Assembly: GCA_030123605.1 (NCBI GenBank)
Contig: CP126123.1
Coordinates: 3,997,237-4,061,236 of the forward strand
Source of the DNA: Nitrospira sp.
GTDB taxonomy: Bacteria > Nitrospirota > Nitrospiria > Nitrospirales > Nitrospiraceae
Direction of reading: 5' to 3'
DNA: 64,000 nucleotides
Of this stretch, positions 54,712 through 63,239 are shown in pieces. The notes beneath the pieces are model-generated. The model ran no database searches. It saw nothing but the letters and a program-made list of their open reading frames with translations, and had not been told where the DNA came from. The translations under genes were made by a program, and so were the position numbers. Position 1 is the stretch's first letter. The number at the start of each line of letters is the position of its first letter.

Positions 54712-57472
54712 GTTTCAATCCTCGCCCTTCCCGAAGGAAGGGCGCTACTATGAGTTGTCGAGGGAGAGGGAGTATATACCAATGTTTCAATCCTCGCCCT
54801 TCCCGAAGGAAGGGCGCTACGGAACACCACTCGGGCGAGGAGGGATGAGACATGTTTCAATCCTCGCCCTTCCCGAAGGAAGGGCGCTACTTGCCAGCGG
54901 TCGGAGCCCACTCGAAGTCATGATGTTTCAATCCTCGCCCTTCCCGAAGGAAGGGCGCTACTAAAACGCTCAAACCTCGCTCCTATCAACCAATTGTTTC
55001 AATCCTCGCCCTTCCCGAAGGAAGGGCGCTACAGCGCCGGACATGCGAGAAAGCAACCCGTAATGGCGTTTCAATCCTCGCCCTTCCCGAAGGAAGGGCG
55101 CTACCGCAGCCAACAAACTGCCTGCCGAAAAATCGGCGGTTTCAATCCTCGCCCTTCCCGAAGGAAGGGCGCTACGCAGCACCGGGCGACTTGTGACCCC
55201 GGCGATCAGCGTTTCAATCCTCGCCCTTCCCGAAGGAAGGGCGCTACGAAACGGCGGAGGTGCAGGACCGTGCCTTGTGGACGTTTCAATCCTCGCCCTT
55301 CCCGAAGGAAGGGCGCTACTGCACGCCGCGTGGGCAGTCGGCGATCTGGTATGTGTTTCAATCCTCGCCCTTCCCGAAGGAAGGGCGCTACCGCCGGCGG
55401 CGTCGACATTCAGAACGATCTGTCGGTTTCAATCCTCGCCCTTCCCGAAGGAAGGGCGCTACTAGGTGCCAGCCTGCGCGGTGAGGCGGCTCGATCGTTT
55501 CAATCCTCGCCCTTCCCGAAGGAAGGGCGCTACGCACAGGAGTTACAGCCATGATCAGGACGGCGATGGTTTCAATCCTCGCCCTTCCCGAAGGAAGGGC
55601 GCTACCCGCAGCACGCGGCCATCGGCCAGATAATTCGCCGGTTTCAATCCTCGCCCTTCCCGAAGGAAGGGCGCTACGGAAGAGTCATAGCTCGATCGAC
55701 GAGCCGGCGGTGTTTCAATCCTCGCCCTTCCCGAAGGAAGGGCGCTACGGACACGTCCGTGAAACGCTCACCTGGTCCTATGCGGTTTCAATCCTCGCCC
55801 TTCCCGAAGGAAGGGCGCTACACTGCCGCCATCACCACCCTCGATGGCACCGCCCGTTTCAATCCTCGCCCTTCCCGAAGGAAGGGCGCTACTTGCCAGC
55901 GGTCGGAGCCCACTCGAAGTCATGATGTTTCAATCCTCGCCCTTCCCGAAGGAAGGGCGCTACTGTCGCGATTGCCACCTCGCCAACAGCCAGTTGAGGT
56001 TTCAATCCTCGCCCTTCCCGAAGGAAGGGCGCTACGTTGGGTACTCCGACCGCTCCCACGTGGAACAATGTGTTTCAATCCTCGCCCTTCCCGAAGGAAG
56101 GGCGCTACTTCGGGCAGCGCGGCTATGCCGGCGCCAAGTGGTGGTTTCAATCCTCGCCCTTCCCGAAGGAAGGGCGCTACGCCTGGATCGACATTCAATC
56201 GCTGCATCAAGACTGGTTTCAATCCTCGCCCTTCCCGAAGGAAGGGCGCTACATCCGGCGGGGCGAAACTCTGCCGGGAGATAGTCGAGTTTCAATCCTC
56301 GCCCTTCCCGAAGGAAGGGCGCTACATCCGGCGGGGCGAAACTCTGCCGGGAGATAGTCGAGTTTCAATCCTCGCCCTTCCCGAAGGAAGGGCGCTACGA
56401 CGAGCTGGGAGCCGAGGCCGCCGAACGCGACCTGTTTCAATCCTCGCCCTTCCCGAAGGAAGGGCGCTACGAGTGATTCAGGCGTCAACGAGAACCAGCG
56501 CATAGTTTCAATCCTCGCCCTTCCCGAAGGAAGGGCGCTACCGGTCGGATTGGTGGTGCTGCCATCGCGAAACGCGTTTCAATCCTCGCCCTTCCCGAAG
56601 GAAGGGCGCTACGAGAGGTTCAGGGCGGCATGGGCGCCGCGATTGAGTTTCAATCCTCGCCCTTCCCGAAGGAAGGGCGCTACCCCGGCGCGACCGTTGC
56701 TGAGACGAACCGATCCGGTTTCAATCCTCGCCCTTCCCGAAGGAAGGGCGCTACAGAGGACAGGCGATTAGCTCAGCGCGCTGTGGATGTTTCAATCCTC
56801 GCCCTTCCCGAAGGAAGGGCGCTACGATTAAACCCCTCCGGGCCGTAATCGACTTTCAACGTTTCAATCCTCGCCCTTCCCGAAGGAAGGGCGCTACGTT
56901 GGGACGGGATCAACTGGGACCGATGCACAAAGGGTTTCAATCCTCGCCCTTCCCGAAGGAAGGGCGCTACGTCACGCTCTCGCTCGAACAGCATGCCCAA
57001 TACCTGTTTCAATCCTCGCCCTTCCCGAAGGAAGGGCGCTACGGGGCGAACACTCGGGCGAGATAGAGGACATCATGTTTCAATCCTCGCCCTTCCCGAA
57101 GGAAGGGCGCTACTTGCCAGCGGTCGGAGCCCACTCGAAGTCATGATGTTTCAATCCTCGCCCTTCCCGAAGGAAGGGCGCTACCGCCGCCATTGGGCGG
57201 GCGCACGATGGTGCTCGCGTTTCAATCCTCGCCCTTCCCGAAGGAAGGGCGCTACTACTGCCCACCGTCGGCGTGTTGATCAACATGGGTGTGTTTCAAT
57301 CCTCGCCCTTCCCGAAGGAAGGGCGCTACCGCGCGGCGTGCAGCAGACCACGAGTGCGGCCAAGTTTCAATCCTCGCCCTTCCCGAAGGAAGGGCGCTAC
57401 GCCGCAATTTGTGGATGCGTGTCGAGGATGGCACTGTTTCAATCCTCGCCCTTCCCGAAGGAAGGGCGCTAC
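54712..57472 (-). CRISPR. Type I-C CRISPR array, 39 repeats and 38 spacers
   Basis: Repeats are 37 nt. On the plus strand each starts GTTTCAATCC and ends GGGCGCTAC, the reverse of the usual ...ATTGAAAC end. Transcription is therefore leftward, from the leader beside cas2. All 39 copies look identical by eye, including the distal one at 54712-54748. The crRNA strand has a 9-bp stem CGCCCTTCC/GGAAGGGCG capped by TTCG, then an 11-nt handle AGGATTGAAAC, as expected for Cas5c processing. Spacers are 33-37 nt. One spacer occurs three times (54891-54924, 55893-55926, 57114-57147). Another is tandem (56253-56288 and 56326-56361). Confidence 0.99.
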
Positions 57473-57570
57473 CGCGTGAGGAAAACCTCACGCTTTTCCC
57501 AGTGGTTCGCCCGTCGCCGACGCGAACCGCCGATCATCATAAAAGACTTCTGGCGATTGACGATCGCCAT
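57469..57570 (-). CDS. Possible 33-residue leader peptide in the CRISPR leader
   Basis: ATG at 57570 follows GAAAGGAGGT (core AAAGGAGG at 57587-57580) by 9 bp, the best Shine-Dalgarno in this locus. The frame gives MAIVNRQKS...EKREVFLTR, basic (SRRRR run), and stops with TAG at 57471-57469 inside the first repeat. The final codons overlap the leader inverted repeat. No homologue is known to me, so expression is unproven. Confidence 0.4.
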   Translation of the reverse strand: MAIVNRQKSFMMIGGSRRRRANHWEKREVFLTR

Positions 57571-57650
57571 CGCTCGAAACCTCCTTTCAGTTCAGCTGGT
57601 TGCACCCCGCGCGATCCCTAGCGCTTTTCGTCAGCGCTTGGGGTTCGCGC
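57473..57650 (-). promoter_or_regulatory. CRISPR leader
   Basis: 178 bp between the cas2 stop and the first (newest) repeat. It contains an 8-bp perfect inverted repeat GCGTGAGG/CCTCACGC around AAAA at 57474-57493, touching the first repeat. It also has an inverted pair GGCGAT/ATCGCC near 57552-57568 and direct repeats AGCGCTT at 57620 and 57633. A strong Shine-Dalgarno and 33-codon frame lie at 57469-57570. TATGAT is a weak -10 candidate. Confidence 0.8.
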
Positions 57651-57941
57651 TCACAACACCAGCGGCTCGTTAAAGTCCACGGAGGTGTCTACACCGAATA
57701 TCTGCACATACTTTTCTTTCGGTTCCACCAACCGATAGACTCGAAGACTGTCTTCCTTCTCATCGATCAGTTCAACCAAGCGCCGTACGAGTTCTTCAAA
57801 TTGCATCTCGTTCACCGAACATTCAAACACCGACTTCTGGACCCGCTGGCCGAAATCCTGGCAGGCTTGCGCGACTTTCCGCAACCGCCGCCGACCTCCC
57901 GCTGATTCCGTTGCGACATCATAGGCGACCAGCACATGCAT
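57651..57941 (-). CDS. cas2: CRISPR-associated endonuclease Cas2
   Basis: 96 residues from the ATG at 57941; TAGGAGG lies 5 bp upstream and includes the cas1 stop codon. MHVLVAYDV contains the conserved Asp after strand 1. QKSVFECSV and YRLVEP follow the Cas2 ferredoxin fold. With Cas1 it forms the spacer integration complex. The cas genes run cas3-5-8c-7-4-1-2. Confidence 0.95.
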   Translation of the reverse strand: MHVLVAYDVATESAGGRRRLRKVAQACQDFGQRVQKSVFECSVNEMQFEELVRRLVELIDEKEDSLRVYRLVEPKEKYVQIFGVDTSVDFNEPLVL

Positions 57942-57950
57942 CACGGCCTC

Positions 57951-58982
57951 CTAACGAGCGAGAAAGGGCGGATAGGCTGCCAAGTCACCGCGCAAGACAC
58001 GCGCCAACAATCGGGCCTGCACGTGCGGGACCAATCCCAGCGGCATTTTTTGATCCAGCACCGGATGGGTGATTTCTTCCTGCTTACGTTTCTGATAGGC
58101 CACGATCACTTCTTTACGCGCCGCCTCTTCCAGCTGCACGGCCCCGCCGGGTCGCGCATGAAATTGATTGGCTGTCACCTGGCGTCGATTGATCAATGTA
58201 AGGGCTAAGCGATCGGCGAATGGGCTCCGCAACTCTTCCATGAGATCCAGCGCCAAAGCCGCCCGCCCTGGACGCAACGCATGCAGAAACCCCATTTGGG
58301 GGTCCAGGCCTACTCCCTCCAATGCCGCCACACAGTCGTTCATCAGCAAGGCATACAGAAACGACAGCAGCGCGTTCACGGGATCGGTCGGCGGGCGGCG
58401 GTTTCGCCCGTTCAAGGTAAACGTGGCGCGATCTTCGCGGACCATCCGATCGAACGTCGCAAAGTATTTTCGCGCGGCCTCGCCCTCCAAGCCACGGAGG
58501 TGTTCGAGGTCCGGAGACAGGGGGATGCGTCCCAGCACGTTGGCCAGCGCTTCCGCGGTCTGTCGCAAGGCCTCCCCGTCATCGGGCCGATCGGTCTCCC
58601 GCGCCGCCCGCAAGACGATCTGCCGGCTGTTCTGAATTTTTCCGCCGACGAGATGGCGGGCGATTGTCAACGTGGTGTCCGGTTCACGCATGGCTGCATG
58701 TTGGGCGCAGCGCAGCAATACATTGCCTGAGATCGGCCCCTCCACCCGCGCTTGAAATCGCCCGTTCCGATCGAGGAATACGACGAACCGTCCGTCTTGC
58801 GCACATCGCGCCAAGGCAGCCGGGCTCACCAGCACATCGCCGAAGCAGACGATGCCGCCCAGATGGTGGATCGGCACCTGGAGCTTCGTCTCCCGCTCGA
58901 CCTCCACTCGTAACGTATCGTGATCCAGGCGGAGATACGCACCTTCGGTCGTCAGGTAGAGCGTGTTGAGTAACTGATGCAT
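57951..58982 (-). CDS. cas1: CRISPR-associated endonuclease Cas1 (type I-C)
   Basis: 343 residues from the ATG at 58982; MHQLLNTLYL is the normal I-C Cas1 start, whereas a TTG at 59009 would overlap cas4. The N-terminal beta-domain has HHLGGIVCFGDVLVSPAAL. The C-terminal helical domain has NALLSFLYALLMNDCVAALEGVGLDPQMGFLH (in outline), with the catalytic Glu in AALE, and DLMEELRSPFADRLAL. It is the integrase for new spacers. It lies 7 bp after cas4. Confidence 0.96.
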   Translation of the reverse strand: MHQLLNTLYLTTEGAYLRLDHDTLRVEVERETKLQVPIHHLGGIVCFGDVLVSPAALARCAQDGRFVVFLDRNGRFQARVEGPISGNVLLRCAQHAAMREPDTTLTIARHLVGGKIQNSRQIVLRAARETDRPDDGEALRQTAEALANVLGRIPLSPDLEHLRGLEGEAARKYFATFDRMVREDRATFTLNGRNRRPPTDPVNALLSFLYALLMNDCVAALEGVGLDPQMGFLHALRPGRAALALDLMEELRSPFADRLALTLINRRQVTANQFHARPGGAVQLEEAARKEVIVAYQKRKQEEITHPVLDQKMPLGLVPHVQARLLARVLRGDLAAYPPFLAR

Positions 58983-58989
58983 CGGGAGT

Positions 58990-59625
58990 TCAACTCGGGT
59001 CCTGTACAATGAACAGGGTGCGGACCAGGGCCTCCGCCCGTTGCCGCTCGCCGATCACCGAGGGCATGCAGGCTTCGCTCAAGGAACAATGTGCACAGCG
59101 ATGATCGTTCACCGGTGGGGGAATCGTCTTGGCCTCTACCATGCTCCGGATCTGTGTCACGACCTCGGCGACTCGGTCGCGTAAGACCCTCGTGAACATG
59201 ACTTCTCTCCGCCGTCGGGAACTATGGTGATAAATCGCGCCGCGTGGGACCGGTTTTCCGGTCATCTCTTCCAAACAGAGCGCCTGGGCACAGAGCTGGA
59301 GATCATCGTGCTCCTTCTCTCGGTGTGGCCCATGTTTGTATTCGACGGGATAGGGCATCTCACCGTGAAACTCGACCACGTCAGCCTTTCCGATCAACCC
59401 CAGGACCTTAGACCATAGGGGTAACGCCCGTTCAATCCGTACCCCGGCCTGCTCCTCTGTCTCCGGCTCATCCACCCGCTTATGGACTGCTTGGCCGCGC
59501 AGTGTGTAGAGATTCTCATCGAACGTCTGCTCGACATGAATCAACGCACACTGACGCGGGCAGTAGCTCCAGTGCTCAAGCGCGGAGATCATGACGGGGT
59601 CGTGTTCTTCTGCCACAACGGTCAT
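58990..59625 (-). CDS. cas4: Cas4 nuclease (type I-C)
   Basis: 211 residues. [21 protein letters not shown] has the N-terminal Cys, and [10 protein letters not shown] the three C-terminal Cys that hold the 4Fe-4S cluster. The RecB nuclease core shows GKADVVEF and VEYKHG (catalytic D, E and K). Cas4 trims prespacers and selects PAM orientation. It overlaps cas7 by ATGA. Confidence 0.95.
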   Translation of the reverse strand: MTVVAEEHDPVMISALEHWSYCPRQCALIHVEQTFDENLYTLRGQAVHKRVDEPETEEQAGVRIERALPLWSKVLGLIGKADVVEFHGEMPYPVEYKHGPHREKEHDDLQLCAQALCLEEMTGKPVPRGAIYHHSSRRRREVMFTRVLRDRVAEVVTQIRSMVEAKTIPPPVNDHRCAHCSLSEACMPSVIGERQRAEALVRTLFIVQDPS

Positions 59626-60722
59626 ACTTTCTTGATAAAGGTGACACCGGTGAAACCGTTGATTGGACCTTCATCAGGCAGAGTTACCGAATAATCACTG
59701 AAGCTTCTTGGTGGACCATCGCTCCCATTCGATCGTTTGACTTGTATGAGATCGAACAGTTTATGCGCTGGAGCGTTACCGAGTTCGGAATCATGCTTAA
59801 AGATGCAGAGCCCTCGCGTTGTCATCTCGCCACGAGCCGCAGAACGGTCATGCTCAAACATTGAGCCGAGAGCCTCCCAGAGCAGATCAAGATCCGTATC
59901 GGAAAATTTGGTCTGCTTGGCGAGGAAAGAGGAGACAAAACCATGTGCCATGTAGAGCCCATAGGGAACGGTGAACTTTCTTCCCATGGTTCGGTTGTCC
60001 CCCTGTTGTTTTTCCGCTTCTGCCTCCGTAGCAACGGCCATCCGCGTGATCGAATGTTCTGAAGCCACTATAGGATCGACGGAACGTGCGAATGTGAGCT
60101 GCACAGGGCCGCGCACCTGACCGCAGTTTGGAGCTGACTTGAGAGAAAGCACGGCCCCGAATGTTCTGATATCAAAGAACGTTTCGCACATTTTGTCTCT
60201 TCCTTGATCTGATTCTTCGCGCGTCGGCTTCCTGGCTTTTGCTTCTTTGAGAGTTTTGTTCAAGAATGTCTTGACCTTGTTTGACAACTCATTCTCTTTG
60301 ATCCACTGCTGGACTTCTTTCTTATCGAGGACCCCGGACACTATTAGGGAAGCGCTCCCATCTTCCTCAGTGGCCACTTCCAATCCTTCTGGCAGGGTCA
60401 GCTCGCCGAACTGTTCAACCACATCAGATGGAATAGGCACGGCTATGTCCTCACCGAGGGCTATGTCGAGTTCCTTAAACGCCTGCACGTGTGACCTACC
60501 AAGAACAGCGCGCTCTTTGATGTAGATGTCGAATGGCCGTGTGTAAGCGTGTTTCATCGCTACATAGTTTCTCACCTTCCGCTTCAAGCTCACATCTGTA
60601 ACCAAGCCACGACCAGTTTCAGCGTCTAAGCGTGGGAGGTTGCCGGCATCAGGATCACCGTTCGGATTGCCGTCCTTGACATCAAACAAAAGGACAAAGT
60701 CGTAGCGATTTGAGATGCTCAT
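59622..60722 (-). CDS. cas7: Cas7/Csd2 Cascade backbone
   Basis: 366 residues from the ATG at 60722; AAGGAG is 7 bp upstream and includes part of the cas8c stop. An ATG at 60728 is too close to that site. The N-terminus [21 protein letters not shown] is the Csd2 signature. The RAMP-like core ends [11 protein letters not shown]. Copies coat the crRNA spacer. This gene looks less G+C-rich than the flanking chromosome. Confidence 0.96.
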   Translation of the reverse strand: MSISNRYDFVLLFDVKDGNPNGDPDAGNLPRLDAETGRGLVTDVSLKRKVRNYVAMKHAYTRPFDIYIKERAVLGRSHVQAFKELDIALGEDIAVPIPSDVVEQFGELTLPEGLEVATEEDGSASLIVSGVLDKKEVQQWIKENELSNKVKTFLNKTLKEAKARKPTREESDQGRDKMCETFFDIRTFGAVLSLKSAPNCGQVRGPVQLTFARSVDPIVASEHSITRMAVATEAEAEKQQGDNRTMGRKFTVPYGLYMAHGFVSSFLAKQTKFSDTDLDLLWEALGSMFEHDRSAARGEMTTRGLCIFKHDSELGNAPAHKLFDLIQVKRSNGSDGPPRSFSDYSVTLPDEGPINGFTGVTFIKKV

Positions 60723-60733
60723 GTTCATTCTCC

Positions 60734-62497
60734 TTAGGCGGATTGGTTTGACGAAAAGAAGTCATGACGTTGATGGTAATAGCCCACAGCGAATCGGCCT
60801 TGCTCAGAGACGGCCATGTATGAAGGAAACGGATTCTTAGCAGGCAACTTGGTCGTGATGCCATCCACAAGTTTTTCAAGGCACACCGCAATACCCTTTC
60901 TTCCCGATTTGGCTGCCTTGGAGATGTGGTGTGGGTAAAGCCGCAACAGTTGAGGGAACACCGTTATAGGCGTCGCTGATGCTGCACCATAGAAGCGATC
61001 ACGAATCGTCGAATTGGTGCCAGGATTAGTTTTGGTCGAATGCGCCGCCCACTGTGCTTCTTCAAGCACGAAGAACAATCTTCCAAGAAGGTACGCCACA
61101 TCCGTGTTGTCTTCATCAAGCGACATTGTTAGCTCCTTTTCATGAATCTGTCTGATTCTATTCAAGCAAGCCTTTACTATGGCAGCACGCGGGTAACTTA
61201 CCTCCTGTTCAGCGCGAATACGTCGAACCGCACCCTGGAGTAACGTGACGGGATACGGAAGGCACTCCAAAATCGCGCGCATCACTTCGCCACCCAGATT
61301 CGGCGGGATGTTTTCGCGCTTGCCCTGAGCGGCTGTGGCGAGGAGCAACCGAAAGAGCGACAGATGTGGTTTCTCGAACGAGGGTCGGACAATTGCGAGA
61401 TCGTCAAAGTGTTTCAGAATGTTCTTCGCAAGCTCTGCTACCGTTCCCACATGCCAGAAGCGGATGGCGATTCGTGCGGCGTTGGGACCAAGGCCCAAGA
61501 CATAAAACCGAGTCTGATTGTCTTTGATCGGTGCAACGCCATGTCGGGGTGCTTCATACAGGGCTTTGATCGCGCGAGCGTTGAGGTCTGGATCATCTTT
61601 CGAAGGCTCATCGAAGATGTCTGCACAATTATCTTCCAGGGCACTCGATCTATCAGCCCAGAAAACGGCAGAGGCATCTCCTACGCGAAGATATTGCTTA
61701 TGGTTCTGCCTGTTTCGTGTCCCCAGCAGATAATTCAACGCTGAAGTGTATGCAAAGGAGGCACGCTTGCCAACAGGAGCATTTGCACCTTGTTCTTTGC
61801 CGTAGGAGTTAAAAGCCGGGAGATTAAACGAATGGATCTTCGCCGTCGACTTTGAATCTGGAATCGGCGTTGCAGGGTGAAGTCTTTCGATGGTCTCAGG
61901 ATGACCGCTTATTAGACATTGTCGCACGCCAACACCGGAGTCCATTTTGAACTCTCCTGCAAGAGTCTCCCGCACCTTTGTGCTTTGGCATACGAGCTCT
62001 GTTGAGTCACGAAGCCGAAAACTAACATTCCCATTTCCTTCTTCGACCTGAGGCCACAGAGCACTCTCATGAAGTTGGCTGAAAGCATCCGTCCGATCAT
62101 AAAAGCGAACAACAGCGTTAACTCCATTGTCTACCGAAGGATCAGGAAAGCTCTGCTTGATTCTTCGCCTGAAAGTTTCTAGCCGACTCTGGGAAGTCTC
62201 CCTGTCCTCACCATCTTTCGGAACTCCAAAAACATAGCGAGGGTGGTCCCAAAGGAGGAATGCAGTTTTCCATGAGTCCTTGCCCGTTCTATCTTTGCTC
62301 TGGGGTACGAACTGTGCCTTCCCGTGCTTGCGCTTGCCTTCACCCTCTCGCCAGTCCTCAAGATTAACAAGCCTTCCGTCTAGATCGAGCACAACGACAA
62401 AGGAAATAGCATTCTCCTCGTACCCAGGTGGCGGTAGCTCATGTGGGTCGAGCTCGCGCTTGCGGTCGTAATAACTGGCTAGCGATTGCAGAATCAT
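60734..62497 (-). CDS. cas8c: Cas8c/Csd1 large Cascade subunit
   Basis: 587 residues. N-terminal [24 protein letters not shown] is typical of Csd1, and [16 protein letters not shown] plus ...[21 protein letters not shown] follow in outline. It recognises the PAM and starts target DNA unwinding. It overlaps cas5 by ATGA and is followed 11 bp later by cas7. Base composition is more A+T-rich than the flanking housekeeping genes. Confidence 0.95.
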   Translation of the reverse strand: MILQSLASYYDRKRELDPHELPPPGYEENAISFVVVLDLDGRLVNLEDWREGEGKRKHGKAQFVPQSKDRTGKDSWKTAFLLWDHPRYVFGVPKDGEDRETSQSRLETFRRRIKQSFPDPSVDNGVNAVVRFYDRTDAFSQLHESALWPQVEEGNGNVSFRLRDSTELVCQSTKVRETLAGEFKMDSGVGVRQCLISGHPETIERLHPATPIPDSKSTAKIHSFNLPAFNSYGKEQGANAPVGKRASFAYTSALNYLLGTRNRQNHKQYLRVGDASAVFWADRSSALEDNCADIFDEPSKDDPDLNARAIKALYEAPRHGVAPIKDNQTRFYVLGLGPNAARIAIRFWHVGTVAELAKNILKHFDDLAIVRPSFEKPHLSLFRLLLATAAQGKRENIPPNLGGEVMRAILECLPYPVTLLQGAVRRIRAEQEVSYPRAAIVKACLNRIRQIHEKELTMSLDEDNTDVAYLLGRLFFVLEEAQWAAHSTKTNPGTNSTIRDRFYGAASATPITVFPQLLRLYPHHISKAAKSGRKGIAVCLEKLVDGITTKLPAKNPFPSYMAVSEQGRFAVGYYHQRHDFFSSNQSA

Positions 62498-63231
62498 CCC
62501 CGCACCTCCTCGCTCTCCCAGGCTGGGATATTGACGACACCGCGATCCAAGCGGGCCTGGAAGAATCGCGGTTTTGGATCGGCAGCGTTACTGTAGTCCA
62601 AGTCGTACAGCATCCAGCCAAGGTCTCGCGTTTCTCCGATAGGCGTCGGCTCGGTCTTCATGTCATCGACTAATCTGAATGCGCAGGCAAACTCGCGGCA
62701 GCCCAGGTAGGGCTGGTTGACGCACTGACCGCGTGAGACGCGCCGTTCAAACATGCTCATGAACTTGGCAGGGTTATTGTCGGGCAATGTCAGTAAGTCA
62801 TTCTCGCCGCTATTGATTGGGCTCTTGGATAGATGTGGGAAGTGCGGCTTGTGAAAGCTGGGATCACGGAGTTCAAAGTAGGCGTGCAGACGATAGGCTA
62901 CATCGCGGAGGAATAGTCCCGCGCGTTGTTGACGCTCATCCTCGACGTAGAGCCCTAGGTCGCCGGAGCCAGCACTCATCGCAGCCTGAACATTCCTCGT
63001 CGAGGCCACAGCCCCGACTTCGTTGCGTCGGACGCTGATCCATTTGATGGGCTTCAGGACCTCGATCTTGGTCACTCGCCATCGGATAGCCGGTTTCCAC
63101 ACGATGGTCTCAAACACCGCTCGGGCGGCTGATGGTGTCATCACGTCGTATGAGACGCGTTCGACCTTCATCTCTGGCCTCGTAAAGCAGGCGAAGTCGC
63201 CGGAAACTTCAAGACAGTAGGATTTGGTCAT
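62494..63231 (-). CDS. cas5c: Cas5c/Cas5d crRNA-processing nuclease
   Basis: 245 residues from the ATG at 63231, which has GAGGG 7 bp upstream; an ATG at 63243 overlaps the cas3 stop (ATGA) and is also possible. SYCLEVSGDFACFTRPEMKVERVSYDVMTPS is the Cas5d start in outline. KPAIRWRV and the QPYLGCREFACAF segment follow the RAMP fold. In type I-C it cuts the repeat and stays on the 11-nt handle. Confidence 0.95.
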   Translation of the reverse strand: MTKSYCLEVSGDFACFTRPEMKVERVSYDVMTPSAARAVFETIVWKPAIRWRVTKIEVLKPIKWISVRRNEVGAVASTRNVQAAMSAGSGDLGLYVEDERQQRAGLFLRDVAYRLHAYFELRDPSFHKPHFPHLSKSPINSGENDLLTLPDNNPAKFMSMFERRVSRGQCVNQPYLGCREFACAFRLVDDMKTEPTPIGETRDLGWMLYDLDYSNAADPKPRFFQARLDRGVVNIPAWESEEVRG

Positions 63232-63239
63232 AGAGTCCC

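Noticed and set aside
56755-56788. Spacer containing GCGATTAGCTCAG, like the start of a tRNA, suggesting self-targeting
   Set aside because: The resemblance covers only the box A region and breaks after it; chance is sufficient without a database match.
54710-57621. Long open frames with MFQSSPFPKEGRY, ILALPEGRAL and similar repeated peptides across the array, on both strands
   Set aside because: They are translations of the 37-nt CRISPR repeat in different frames; spacer lengths shift the frame and no start sites are convincing.
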